Of a stretch of DNA of 64,000 nt, positions 46,771 through 56,060 are shown in pieces (position 1 is the first letter of the stretch; each line of letters begins with the position of its first letter). Location of the stretch: contig NZ_JAGSND010000010.1 of NCBI RefSeq assembly GCF_018128545.1, forward strand, positions 98,248-162,247, in the 5' to 3' direction. Both the position numbers and the translations under genes were made by a program. This DNA comes from Sinanaerobacter chloroacetimidivorans (lineage in GTDB: Bacteria > Bacillota > Clostridia > Peptostreptococcales > Anaerovoracaceae). Below the pieces are notes generated by a model, which was not told the DNA's origin, searched no databases, and worked only from the letters and a program-made list of their open reading frames with translations.

Positions 46771-47505
46771 ATGGAAAGAAAACGACCCAAGATGCTTTAT
46801 GTCGATCATAAATTCTGTCCCGGATGCGGCCATGGTATCGTAAACAGACTGATTGCCGAGGTGCTGGAAGAAATGAGCGAAGACGGGAATGCTCTTTGCG
46901 CCGTTGCCGTAGGCTGTTCCTCTTTGATGCCGGATACTTACGGCGTCGATATCGTTCAGGCTCAGCACGGAAGAGCGGCAGCAGTGGCTGTGGGAATGAA
47001 AAAATGCAGGCCGGACAGTATGGTATTCAGCTATCAGGGAGATGGCGATGCACTGGCAATCGGTTTTTCCGAAACCATGTATGCAGCAATCCGCAACGAC
47101 AATATTACCGTCATATTTGTAAATAACAATAATTTTGGAATGACTGGCGGGCAGATGTCACCCACGACTCTTGAGAATCAGAAAACAACCACATCGCCGA
47201 AGGGAAGGGACGTAACAACTACCGGAAAACCTTTGGACGTAATGAAAATGATGAAGAGTCTGGACGTAGCCTATCTGGCCAGGGGAACCATGACAAGCAG
47301 TGCTGAAATTCTGAAAACAAAGAAATACATACGAAAAGCTTTTGAAGCTCAAAAAGCAGGCCGCGGCTATTCCATGGTGGAAATTCTTTCGCCCTGCCCG
47401 ACGAATTGGGGTATGACACCACTTGCATCCTGCGAACGCATTCAGAATATTGTCAGGGAGGTCTATCCTTTAGGGGAGTTCTGTGATGGAGGTGCGAAGG
47501 AATGA
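46771..47505 (+). CDS. 2-oxoacid:ferredoxin oxidoreductase beta subunit (TPP-binding)
   Basis: The 244-residue protein has 'KFCPGCGHGIVNRL' and the thiamine-diphosphate motif 'YQGDGDALAIGFSETMYAAIRNDNITVIFVNNNNFGMTGGQMSPTT'. It carries out decarboxylation and transfer to coenzyme A. Length is typical for four-subunit KOR/VOR enzymes. It overlaps the gamma subunit by four bases. Confidence 0.94.
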   Translation: MERKRPKMLYVDHKFCPGCGHGIVNRLIAEVLEEMSEDGNALCAVAVGCSSLMPDTYGVDIVQAQHGRAAAVAVGMKKCRPDSMVFSYQGDGDALAIGFSETMYAAIRNDNITVIFVNNNNFGMTGGQMSPTTLENQKTTTSPKGRDVTTTGKPLDVMKMMKSLDVAYLARGTMTSSAEILKTKKYIRKAFEAQKAGRGYSMVEILSPCPTNWGMTPLASCERIQNIVREVYPLGEFCDGGAKE

Positions 47506-48041
47506 ACATAATTTGTGCAGGCTTCGGCGGGCAGGGGGTACTGACTGCCGGACTGATTTTAGGAAAAACCGGTGTGGATATCGGGAAAAATGTTACATGG
47601 ATCCCTTCTTACGGAAGTGAAATGCGAGGCGGAACGGCCAACTGTAATTTGAAGATATCGGATACGAAGATATCCAGCCCCTTTGTAAAGGATATTGATA
47701 TTCTCATGGTAATGAACATGCCGTCGGTAGATAAGTTTGAAGCAGCGGTAAAGCCTGGAGGCGTGATTATTTCCAATAAGACACTGATCGGGGCGCATAC
47801 CTTCAGAGAGGATGTAAAACTGGTTGAAATTGAAGCCACCGCCATTGCAGAGGAACTGGAAAATCCAAAGGGAGCCAATATCGTCATGATGGGCGCACTG
47901 GCTGCTTCAGGTGATCTCTTTGACGAAATGACAATGGAAGAGGGAATTGAAAACTTCTTTCTTTCAAAAGGTAAAAAGAACCCTAAAAATGCATTGTGTT
48001 TTCGAAAAGGTGCGGAAGAGGCAGTGATAAGAGCGCGATAA
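47502..48041 (+). CDS. 2-oxoacid:ferredoxin oxidoreductase gamma subunit
   Basis: The 179-residue protein begins 'NIICAGFGGQGVLTAGLILG', with 'WIPSYGSEMRGGTANCNLKIS', the standard POR gamma domain that completes the CoA-binding region. ATGA overlap with the beta subunit indicates translational coupling. It is 44 bases before the acyl-CoA synthetase gene. Confidence 0.94.
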   Translation: MNIICAGFGGQGVLTAGLILGKTGVDIGKNVTWIPSYGSEMRGGTANCNLKISDTKISSPFVKDIDILMVMNMPSVDKFEAAVKPGGVIISNKTLIGAHTFREDVKLVEIEATAIAEELENPKGANIVMMGALAASGDLFDEMTMEEGIENFFLSKGKKNPKNALCFRKGAEEAVIRAR

Positions 48042-48085
48042 GTATGGAACTGCTTCTTGGATAAAATGATAATGGAGAAGAATCT

Positions 48086-50176
48086 ATGAATATAACAAAA
48101 CTGTTGAAACCAAATAAGATTGCAGTGGTGGGAGCCAGTGAAAAGGAAGGCTTTGGAGGGGATACCTGCCGAAATATCCTGTCTTATATGGAGGAAAGCA
48201 AGTATTATTTTGTCAACCCGAAACGAGATGCTGTCTTCGGTAAGAAATGCTATCCGTCCATAGACAGTTTGCCGGAGCCCATCGATCTGCTCGTCATTTG
48301 CACGCCCAAAAGCACCGTAGAGGAGATGCTGAAAGAAGGAGCAAAAAAGGGAGTTGGTGCTGCGGTGGTTTATGCCAGCGGATATGGGGAGGTAGGGACG
48401 GAAGAAGGCCGACTGGCAGAGGAAGCCCTGATCCGGCTATGCAAAGAGCTTGACATCGCACTTATGGGACCAAACTGTGCCGGATATGCCAACTTCATAG
48501 ACAGAATCTATCCTTTTGCATTCATTTCAGAAGAACGGGACAGGACGGGAGCCGTAGGGGTCGTATCCCAAAGCGGTCAACTGGTGCTTTCCATGATGGA
48601 CAGCCCAAGAATGAAGTTTTCCTATACCATTTCCTCAGGAAACAGCAAAGTATGCAAAATGGAGGATTACCTGGAATTTCTCATCGATGATGCGGATACG
48701 AAAGTCATAGCCATGTACCTGGAAGGAGTCAAAGAGCCGAAACGATTCGTAGAAGCTCTAAAAAAGGCCGCAATCAAGAGAAAACCCATTGTCATGCTGA
48801 AGACCGGCAGGTCGGATAAAGGGCAGGCTATTGCAGCATCCCATACCGGAAGCCTGTCAGGCGCCGATAAAGTGTACGATGCTTTATTTCAGAAATTCGG
48901 CGTCATCCGGGTTGATGACCTGGAGGAACTGATGTCAACTGCACAGGCGCTTGCAACGCTTAACATGATCCCGGAACAGGAGGGTTTTTCCTGTATGAGT
49001 CTGTCAGGGGGTGAAACCGGAATCTGTGCGGATCTGGGCCAGCTTGTGGGGGTAGATTATCCGGACTTTGAACAATCCACCCTGCATAAATTGGAAGAAT
49101 TACTGCCTAGCTATGCAACGCCCAACAACCCGCTGGATTCAACGGCAACCTTATCCTATGACAGCAAGAAATATGCTGAGGTTCTGGAAGCAGTCATGAA
49201 GGATCCAAACATCGGTTTGGTGGCCGTGGGCTATACCCTGCTGCAGGAGATTGCAGACAATGCCATCTTTTATATGAGCGAAGCTCTGGAAATGGTTTGC
49301 ACCAAGGAGTGGGCAAAGCCGGTAGTAATGCTTCCCTTTGCTGAAAATACAAGAAACCGGGATTATGTTGAAAAGCTGGAAAGGATCGGGGTCCCCGTAC
49401 TGCCAACTTCTTTATACGCATTTAAAGTGATCCGAAACATTTTGAAATTTGCTGCCTACAGACCGGAGCATCATAATTTTCATGTTGCGGTACCGGAAGT
49501 ACATACAAATTCTCCTGGTAAAAGCGCTTTGACAGAGTCAGAAAGTAAAAGGCTGATTGCTTCTTACGGGATTCCCTGCGGTAGATTTGATGTAGCAGTC
49601 TCAAAGGAAGAAGCGGCTGAGATTTTTGAGAGGATGGATCTAACGGCTGCCGTAGCCAAGATTGACAGTCCGGATATTCTTCATAAATCGGATGTGGGCT
49701 GTGTGAAACTGAATCTCAGAGATAAGGAATCGGTAAAGCTCGCTTATGAAGAAATTATCATGAATGCCGAAAATCATTGCCCGGGAGCAAAGATCAAAGG
49801 CGTTCAAATCTGTGAAATGGCACCGATGGGCGCAGAAATGATTATCGGGGTCAACAACGACCCCCAGTTTGGCCCCTGTATATTGTGCGGAGCAGGCGGC
49901 GTATTTGTGGAGGTCTTCCAGGATGTTGCTTTAGGATTGGCACCGCTTTCAGCAGATGAGGCGGCTGAAATGGTCTATTCGCTGAAAGGCGTGAAAATGC
50001 TCCAGGGATATCGGGGAAAGCCTGTATACGATATTCAAAGCCTGATCGATACGGTGGTAAAAGTCTCCGAGTTTGCCTGCGAACATAAGGATCAAATGAG
50101 CGAACTGGATATCAACCCGGTATTCATTTATGAAAAAGGCATCTGTGCAGTGGATGCATTGTATATAAAAAAATAA
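48086..50176 (+). CDS. Acyl-CoA synthetase (ADP-forming), fused alpha-beta
   Basis: The 696-residue protein carries a CoA-binding domain ('KIAVVGASEKEGFGGDTCRNIL', residues 10-130), a succinyl-CoA-ligase-like domain with the phosphorylated His near residue 253 in 'AASHTGSLSGADKVYDALFQK', and a C-terminal ATP-grasp domain (about 475-696, 'DILHKSDVGCVKLNL', 'GAEMIIGVNNDPQFGPCILCGAGG'). It converts acyl-CoA, ADP and phosphate to acid, CoA and ATP. In archaeal peptide fermenters this enzyme follows the 2-oxoacid oxidoreductases in just this way. The substrate probably matches the upstream enzyme. Confidence 0.93.
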   Translation: MNITKLLKPNKIAVVGASEKEGFGGDTCRNILSYMEESKYYFVNPKRDAVFGKKCYPSIDSLPEPIDLLVICTPKSTVEEMLKEGAKKGVGAAVVYASGYGEVGTEEGRLAEEALIRLCKELDIALMGPNCAGYANFIDRIYPFAFISEERDRTGAVGVVSQSGQLVLSMMDSPRMKFSYTISSGNSKVCKMEDYLEFLIDDADTKVIAMYLEGVKEPKRFVEALKKAAIKRKPIVMLKTGRSDKGQAIAASHTGSLSGADKVYDALFQKFGVIRVDDLEELMSTAQALATLNMIPEQEGFSCMSLSGGETGICADLGQLVGVDYPDFEQSTLHKLEELLPSYATPNNPLDSTATLSYDSKKYAEVLEAVMKDPNIGLVAVGYTLLQEIADNAIFYMSEALEMVCTKEWAKPVVMLPFAENTRNRDYVEKLERIGVPVLPTSLYAFKVIRNILKFAAYRPEHHNFHVAVPEVHTNSPGKSALTESESKRLIASYGIPCGRFDVAVSKEEAAEIFERMDLTAAVAKIDSPDILHKSDVGCVKLNLRDKESVKLAYEEIIMNAENHCPGAKIKGVQICEMAPMGAEMIIGVNNDPQFGPCILCGAGGVFVEVFQDVALGLAPLSADEAAEMVYSLKGVKMLQGYRGKPVYDIQSLIDTVVKVSEFACEHKDQMSELDINPVFIYEKGICAVDALYIKK

Positions 50177-50197
50177 TGATTAAATGGAGGTAGAAAA

Positions 50198-51442
50198 GTG
50201 GAAAGCAAAAAACGCAAATACTTATCAATTCTCGCATTATCCGCAGCGGGAGGATCGATTTACCTTATCCCCTATATCCGATATGTATTTTATGATCATC
50301 AGATCGCAGCAATGGGCATTACCAACCAACAGCTTGGTCTGCTGACTTCTATTTACGCAATCGGCTGCATGATCCTTTATATTCCGGGAGGAATCATAGC
50401 GGATAAAACATCAACGAAAAAATGTATCCTTATCTCCTTAGCTTCAACGACACTGCTAACCGTTATTTATGCATTTACTTTAGGTTATACCGCATCTCTT
50501 GCTATCTGGTTCTTATTTGCATTTACCACTACTTTTGTATTCTGGGGGTCCTTGTTTAAAACCATCAGACTGATTGGAACCGCAGAAGAACAGGGCTTTA
50601 TGTTTGGATTATACTACATGGGAAATGGGATCACAGGAGCCATCGTAAACAGCATTGCAATCTGGGCAACCGGTTTCTCCGAAGATATGAAATCACAGTT
50701 CTTCAATGCAGTCTTGATTTATGCTGCAAGTACTGCAGTTGCTGCAGTCCTGATCTGGTTCCTGGTAAAAGAGGATAAAGAGAGATCCAAAGAGCTGAAG
50801 GTGAATGAATTCAAGCTTTCCCAGGTTGGGGAACTGATTAAAAACCCTACCGTTTGGATTTTTTCCATCATTATTTTTGCAGGGTATTCTATCTACTCCA
50901 GCACCAGCTATTTCACCCCCTATTTAACAGAGGTGGTAGGCATCACACCGGAAGAATCGGGCGTACTCTCTATTTTCAGAACCTATTTGTTCTATATCCT
51001 GGCTCCTGTCAGCGGAATCCTTGCGGATAAAGTCTTTAAATCCACGAGCAAATGGTTTATGTTCCTGTTTATTATCTTAGCGGCTCTCTTCGCAGGAGTA
51101 TTGATGATCCCGGAAGGTACGGGCGTTGTCTTCGTAAGCATTTATACCTTGCTTCCCGGCATGTTTGGCCTTGCCTTATATGGTGTTGTTTTCTCCATTG
51201 CCAATGAAACCAGGATCCCGGCAGCGGTTATGGGTACAGCGGTAGGAATTGCCTCCATTATAGGGTATACACCGGACTTCTTTATGGCTACCATGTTTGG
51301 CACATGGCTTGACAACCACGGTGCCGGTGGGTATAATTACATATTCATATTCCTGGCTTTTGTTTGTCTGGTTGGCTGTGTGGCGTCCTTCTTTGTCCGA
51401 AGAAGAGCAAAGCTGGTTCAGGATGCTGAAGCAGCAGAGTAA
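50198..51442 (+). CDS. MFS transporter of the amino-acid fermentation operon
   Basis: The 414-residue protein has twelve membrane helices and starts at GTG 50198 with TGGAGGTAG upstream. The motif-A region is 'GGIIADKTSTKKCI'. It lies 21 bases after the acyl-CoA synthetase and probably ends the operon. It could import the amino acid or export the product acid; the sequence does not decide. A 12-bp hairpin follows. Confidence 0.87.
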   Translation: MESKKRKYLSILALSAAGGSIYLIPYIRYVFYDHQIAAMGITNQQLGLLTSIYAIGCMILYIPGGIIADKTSTKKCILISLASTTLLTVIYAFTLGYTASLAIWFLFAFTTTFVFWGSLFKTIRLIGTAEEQGFMFGLYYMGNGITGAIVNSIAIWATGFSEDMKSQFFNAVLIYAASTAVAAVLIWFLVKEDKERSKELKVNEFKLSQVGELIKNPTVWIFSIIIFAGYSIYSSTSYFTPYLTEVVGITPEESGVLSIFRTYLFYILAPVSGILADKVFKSTSKWFMFLFIILAALFAGVLMIPEGTGVVFVSIYTLLPGMFGLALYGVVFSIANETRIPAAVMGTAVGIASIIGYTPDFFMATMFGTWLDNHGAGGYNYIFIFLAFVCLVGCVASFFVRRRAKLVQDAEAAE

Positions 51443-51491
51443 TCACGGTTTGGCAGGTAACCGGGAACCGGTTATTTCGTAAGGTTTTTCC

Positions 51492-51524
51492 ATGAACACG
51501 GTGTTTTCAAACCACCGTGTTCAT
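51492..51524 (+). terminator. Hairpin after the MFS gene, probable terminator
   Basis: ATGAACACGGTG (51492-51503) pairs perfectly with CACCGTGTTCAT (51513-51524). The downstream ATTCATCTTATCT is only moderately T-rich, so termination may be partial. Confidence 0.6.
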
Positions 51525-51562
51525 ATTCATCTTATCTGTATATTGGGAAAGTTGGCGAATCA

Positions 51563-52912
51563 ATGAAAGATAGGTATCATCACTTTGAGGAAAATCAAAG
51601 TGAAAAACTGAAACGGGATTTGGGATTCTTTGCTACTACGGCTATTATCATGGGTCAGATGATAGGATCGGGGATTTATATGACCCCTCAGGGGCTGGCG
51701 GAATTGTCCAATCCCAGAGCTGCTATTTTGGCAATGCTTCTTACCGGAATGGGAACCATGCTGCTGGCTTTATGTTTTGCACGGCTGGGGTCTAAGATGC
51801 CTGCGTCTGGGTCGGCAGTGGTTTATACAAGAAAGGCTTTCGGAAACCTCCCTGCGTTTATTGTGGGATGGTCCTATTGGTGTGGATGCTGGATTGGAAA
51901 CGGTGCTATTGTCCTCGGGGGTATCAGCTACGCCTCTTACTTTTTTCCATCGCTTTCAGACAATGGATTCCTGCAGTTTATCATATCCGTATCCGTCATA
52001 TGGATTTATACCTTCATTAATATCAAGGGAGTGAAAGGAGCGGGCAACGTAAATCTGATTCTGACCATCGTCAAGCTTCTGCCCCTTGCTGTGTTTATCG
52101 TCATAGCCATACCGAATTTTGATGTGCAAAATCTGAATACGGTATCCTCTGATAAAGTATCGGGATTTCATGTTTTGCCGGTAGCCATTGCTTATTCTCT
52201 TTGGTCTTTCACCGGCTTTGAAGGAGCAAGTGTCAATGCCGGCGAGGTGAAGCATGCCGGTATGGTGAAAACGGCAACGGTTATGGGAACTGCCTTTGTT
52301 ATTATTTTATATTTATTGCTTGTCATACTGGCTGCAGGAAATTTATCCCAGGCTGAATTGGCCGCATCGAACTCTCCTTTCTCGGATATTATTTTCAGAG
52401 CTACCGGGGGATACTGGGCAGGAGGCTTTATTTCGTTGGGAGTTTGCATCTCGGCATTTGGCTGTATTGGGGCCTGGATCATATCTTCTGCACGAATCGC
52501 CTATTCTCTTGGTGAACAGGGTCTTTTTCCGAAGTTATTCCAAAAAGTACATCCGAAATATAGAACACCCTATGTCAGCTTGATCATCAATGCTGTGCTG
52601 ATGACTGTTGTCATGTTTTTAGGGTATATCACCAATCAGGGCTCCTTATATAATTTCCTGGTATTGCTGGCTGTGATGTCGCTGCTGATCTTCTATGCTT
52701 TTGGAGCGGCCTCGGAAATCAGAATTTCATATCTCACTGCAGATAGACGCAGGCCATTGCAGCTTCTAAAGAACTTCCTGCCGGGGCTTGTCGCTTTTGG
52801 ATACTCCGTTTATACGATTTATGGTTCGGGGAAGGACGCGGTTTTTTACGGGGTTTTCCTGATACTGCTCGGGCTGCCGCTTTATCTTTATGCGAGAAAG
52901 CGTATTCTTTAA
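51563..52912 (+). CDS. APC-family amino acid permease/antiporter
   Basis: The 449-residue protein has twelve or so helices with the APC signature 'IIMGQMIGSGIYMTPQGLAEL' in helix 1 and 'YSLWSFTGFEGASVNAGEVKHAG' in helix 6. It resembles the basic amino acid/polyamine antiporter (APA) group. It lies 120 bases behind the fermentation operon in the same direction and may supply that pathway or exchange substrate for product. The ribosome binding site (GGGAAAG) is weak and distant. A terminator follows. Confidence 0.9.
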   Translation: MKDRYHHFEENQSEKLKRDLGFFATTAIIMGQMIGSGIYMTPQGLAELSNPRAAILAMLLTGMGTMLLALCFARLGSKMPASGSAVVYTRKAFGNLPAFIVGWSYWCGCWIGNGAIVLGGISYASYFFPSLSDNGFLQFIISVSVIWIYTFINIKGVKGAGNVNLILTIVKLLPLAVFIVIAIPNFDVQNLNTVSSDKVSGFHVLPVAIAYSLWSFTGFEGASVNAGEVKHAGMVKTATVMGTAFVIILYLLLVILAAGNLSQAELAASNSPFSDIIFRATGGYWAGGFISLGVCISAFGCIGAWIISSARIAYSLGEQGLFPKLFQKVHPKYRTPYVSLIINAVLMTVVMFLGYITNQGSLYNFLVLLAVMSLLIFYAFGAASEIRISYLTADRRRPLQLLKNFLPGLVAFGYSVYTIYGSGKDAVFYGVFLILLGLPLYLYARKRIL

Positions 52913-52957
52913 AGGTGCATTTTGAATACTAAGAGAACAATTTGTTATCGCTGATTG

Positions 52958-53007
52958 AAAAAAAAGAGTGAATGGAAATCCATGATTTCGTCATTCGCTC
53001 TTTTTTT
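52958..53007 (+). terminator. Rho-independent terminator after the APC permease
   Basis: An A-rich arm ending AAGAGTGAATG (to 52974) pairs with CATTCGCTC (52992-53000), with one wobble, followed by TTTTTTT. Confidence 0.88.
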
Positions 53008-53009
53008 GC

Positions 53010-53037
53010 TGGACAACAGCCGCAGATGTAGTATACT
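53010..53037 (+). promoter_or_regulatory. radA promoter
   Basis: TGGACA (53010-53015) and TATACT (53032-53037) are 16 bases apart, immediately after the preceding terminator. Confidence 0.6.
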
Positions 53038-53072
53038 GAAATAAGAACAAATGTTTCTTTCGGAGGACGGTA

Positions 53073-54452
53073 ATGAGCAAAAAATCCAAAACAGTTTTTG
53101 TCTGCCAGGAATGCGGATATGAAAGCCCCAAATGGCAGGGGCAATGCATATGTGGACAATGGAATACCATGATAGAAGAAAAAGTCGTGGAAATCAGGGA
53201 GGATGATTCCAGAAGAAGAGGTACTTCCGGCAGCAGGCCGAAGGCCAGTAAACTGTCCGATGTCAAGTCCGGAGATTTCAGCAGAATGGACACCGGAATC
53301 GGAGAACTGAACAGAGTCCTTGGGGGAGGTCTTGTAAAGGGCTCCCTGACGCTGATATCCGGAGAGCCCGGAATCGGAAAATCCACCATGATTATTCAAG
53401 CTGCTGCAAAGATTGCGGAACGATACGGAAAAGTTCTTTATGTCAGCGGAGAAGAATCGGAGGAGCAGATCAAAATGAGAGCCGATAGAGTCTGCAAGGG
53501 AAATCTGGAGCAGCTGTACCTCCTGTCGGAAACCAATATGGAGCGGATCGTACAGGTTCAGGAAGAACTGAATCCGGCTTTTCTGATCATCGATTCCATT
53601 CAGACCATGTATTCGGATTCCATGGAGTCAGCTCCGGGAAGTGTTTCCCAGGTAAGAGCCTGCGGAAATGAACTGATGAAGATCGGGAAAGGGAAGGATA
53701 TTCCTGTCTTTATCGTTGCTCATGTCACCAAAAATGGAGAACTGGCCGGACCGAAAATTATAGAGCATTTGGTGGACTGTGTCCTGAACTTTACGGGAGA
53801 GCGGAACCAGGAACTAAGGATTCTAAGGTCTTACAAAAATAGATTTGGAACCACCAGTGAAATAGGTGCTTTTGAAATGGAAGAAGAAGGCCTGATTGAG
53901 ATTCAGAACCTTTCAAAGAGTTTCCTTGAAGGAATGGAGCATGGAGCGGAAGGTTCCATGGCAACCGCTGTATATGAAGGCACTCGTCCGTTACTTTTTG
54001 AAGTACAGGCCCTTACGGCTCCTACCAGCATCGGATTTGCCAGAAGATCGGCGATTGGAGTTGAAATTTCAAGGCTGAATATGATTTTGGCGGTGCTCGA
54101 AAGGAAGGCAGGCTTATCCCTGATCAATCAGGATGTGTATGTCAATATTGTAGGTGGGTTAAAACCGGATGGCACCTCCATTGACTTAGCCGTTGCATTG
54201 GCCATCTATGGCTCGTATAAAGGCATCAGCGGATGTGCGAAGACGCTGGCTATTGGAGAAATCGGACTAACCGGAGATCTTCGTTCTGTTCAGAATGCCG
54301 ATAGGATCGTGAAGGAAGCGGCCCGTATGGGGTTTACCAAGGTCATTTTACCAAATAAAAATGCCACTAAGCTTTGTGAGGTGCCCGGTGGCATTCAAAT
54401 TATCGGAGTAATAAGTTTAAAGGGGGCAATTCAGCTATTGCATAAACAATAG
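53073..54452 (+). CDS. radA: DNA repair protein RadA
   Basis: The 459-residue protein has an N-terminal C4 zinc motif ('CQECGYESPKWQGQCICG'), a RecA-like ATPase with Walker A 'GEPGIGKST', the RadA-specific 'KNRFGTTSEIGAFEM' motif, and a C-terminal Lon-protease-like domain ('DGTSIDLAVALAIYGSYKG'). It acts as a hexameric helicase in branch migration during recombination. The ATG has TCGGAGGAC upstream. It is convergent with the small minus-strand gene that follows. Confidence 0.96.
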   Translation: MSKKSKTVFVCQECGYESPKWQGQCICGQWNTMIEEKVVEIREDDSRRRGTSGSRPKASKLSDVKSGDFSRMDTGIGELNRVLGGGLVKGSLTLISGEPGIGKSTMIIQAAAKIAERYGKVLYVSGEESEEQIKMRADRVCKGNLEQLYLLSETNMERIVQVQEELNPAFLIIDSIQTMYSDSMESAPGSVSQVRACGNELMKIGKGKDIPVFIVAHVTKNGELAGPKIIEHLVDCVLNFTGERNQELRILRSYKNRFGTTSEIGAFEMEEEGLIEIQNLSKSFLEGMEHGAEGSMATAVYEGTRPLLFEVQALTAPTSIGFARRSAIGVEISRLNMILAVLERKAGLSLINQDVYVNIVGGLKPDGTSIDLAVALAIYGSYKGISGCAKTLAIGEIGLTGDLRSVQNADRIVKEAARMGFTKVILPNKNATKLCEVPGGIQIIGVISLKGAIQLLHKQ

Positions 54453-54481
54453 GAATTGCTGTTATTGGATGTACGTTGTTT

Positions 54482-54940
54482 CTACCACCACCATCGTCTA
54501 AAGCGTCGGCCTCTACCTCTTCGATGGAACAATTCCTGGAGAAACAGAATGGATAAAAAGTCGCCAAAAAAGCCCCCGCCGAAAAATTGCTGGGCTTCCG
54601 GATGATTCTCTGCAGAATGAGACATTCTAGTGCAGACACAGTAATCTTCAAGTTCTGGGTGCACTCTAAGTACATCTTCTCTGAGCCTTTGGATCATTTC
54701 TTCCATCATCTCATGGCTGGGCATCATACAGTCGTAGGAGTCCATTTCATCGCAAATTACCATAATATGAGGCTGAACCTTATAGTAGACATCAGGATAC
54801 ATCGTATAGCAATCCATTCTATCCATTCTATCCATTCTGCCGGGCATCATGGCAGGCATGCCCTGTTTGTTGTAGCGCTCTTCTACGGAATCAGATTCCT
54901 TGTTATATTGCGTCATGTAAGGATTTGAGTTTGTATACAC
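54482..54940 (-). CDS. Hypothetical Met/Cys-rich protein, possibly spore-associated
   Basis: The 152-residue protein starts at GTG 54940 with CGGAGG eleven bases upstream. It has a tandem 'RMDRMDRMD', then 'YTMYPDVYYKVQPHIMVICDEMDSYDC' and 'PSHEMMEEMIQRLREDVLRVHPEL', a G/F-rich segment, and an Arg-rich end with three tryptophans. The 'YP-x-x-YY-x-V-x-P' and Cys/Asp/Met pattern recalls small proteins common in spore-forming Firmicutes, but I cannot name a family with certainty. The minus-strand region upstream has a CATACTAT that could be a sporulation-type -10. Confidence 0.7.
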   Translation of the reverse strand: MYTNSNPYMTQYNKESDSVEERYNKQGMPAMMPGRMDRMDRMDCYTMYPDVYYKVQPHIMVICDEMDSYDCMMPSHEMMEEMIQRLREDVLRVHPELEDYCVCTRMSHSAENHPEAQQFFGGGFFGDFLSILFLQELFHRRGRGRRFRRWWW

Positions 54941-55139
54941 TTTTGTAAAAACCTCCGTTTCATAATTTGTTATATACGCTGATATAATCTACTCCATAGT
55001 ATGATTGAGCACAGGAAAAGGTTAAGCGGTTTTTGGAATCATTTGGATTTTTTAAGGTGTAAGGATTGCATTCCGCCTGTACGGAGGGTAGACTATAATC
55101 ATAATGCAATATCATAAAGCAAAATAGAAAGGAATGGGA

Positions 55140-56060
55140 ATGGAGAAAAATAGAAAAATTATAAAGATAGGGGTTACCAGTATTTTTCTGGCAGTTATCT
55201 TGTGTTTGATTACAGCTGAATATCTGAAGCTGGAGAAACCGGTATTTTTTAAAAACTATTGTGAATTAAGCAGTCCCTTCTATCGGAATGCAGAGGGAGC
55301 CATCGAGCAGCAGGAAATTGCCATTGCTATGCAGTACGTTACCAATATTTCCGACCAAAGAACAATAGTGGATGTTCGATTTCCGGAAGCGCCTCAGCTA
55401 AACGTATCTGTTGCTCAATCAAATTTCAACACTGCCGCCTTTGTATTCGGACCGGATGCCGAACAGGCACAGGGAACCACGTATGGAAGGTACAGCCTTC
55501 GAATGGTAACTGCTGCCGTATCTCTTCCGAACCCTGAGGAAGAACTTCGGGATCAAGAGAATATTGTATTGACTCAGGCTGTGGTGGTATATCAGAATGG
55601 TGAAAGTCAGGAAATACCGTTGGGAAAGATCATCCTTTCCTATCGCTTTCTGGAGGAAGACCCTCTGGAACCGAGAACCAGCACCAGCTCTTCAGATGGA
55701 ACTTCTTCAGCTTTTTTGTTTGCAAAGGACGATATTTGTATTCTTGATGTATCTTCTCCTTTGCAGGAAGAATTCCGGGATATGATTGAAATCACTATAA
55801 ATAAAAAAGATTATGAATCAATAGACCGTATGCCAATCAAAAAAGGAAATTCCGTAGAAATTTTTACGAAGATGAAAATCACATCGGATTCCTTGAACCG
55901 GTATGATACCTATAAAATTGTCCCGGAAATGATTTATGAAGACAGTAACGGTAAGCAATTCAGGGAGAAAATATATAATATGGATTACATACCTTACCAT
56001 CTGAATCAATACTCATTTTTCGGTTTGGTAAAATACCTGCATGGAAGGGGGATGCTTTAA
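55140..56060 (+). CDS. Hypothetical membrane-anchored extracytoplasmic protein
   Basis: From the ATG at 55140 (GAAAGGA six bases upstream; an alternative ATG at 55134 is too close to that site) the protein has 306 residues. A signal-anchor helix (about residues 7-27) is followed by a soluble, beta-rich region with a Ser/Thr-rich linker ('TSTSSSDGTSS'). I do not recognise a family. It abuts a five-helix membrane protein encoded one base after its stop, suggesting they work together at the envelope. Confidence 0.75.
   Translation: MEKNRKIIKIGVTSIFLAVILCLITAEYLKLEKPVFFKNYCELSSPFYRNAEGAIEQQEIAIAMQYVTNISDQRTIVDVRFPEAPQLNVSVAQSNFNTAAFVFGPDAEQAQGTTYGRYSLRMVTAAVSLPNPEEELRDQENIVLTQAVVVYQNGESQEIPLGKIILSYRFLEEDPLEPRTSTSSSDGTSSAFLFAKDDICILDVSSPLQEEFRDMIEITINKKDYESIDRMPIKKGNSVEIFTKMKITSDSLNRYDTYKIVPEMIYEDSNGKQFREKIYNMDYIPYHLNQYSFFGLVKYLHGRGML

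Noticed and set aside
55066..55099. Promoter TTGCAT to TATAAT before the hypothetical anchored protein
   Set aside because: The spacing is 22 bases and no better -35 is present; not convincing without activator evidence.
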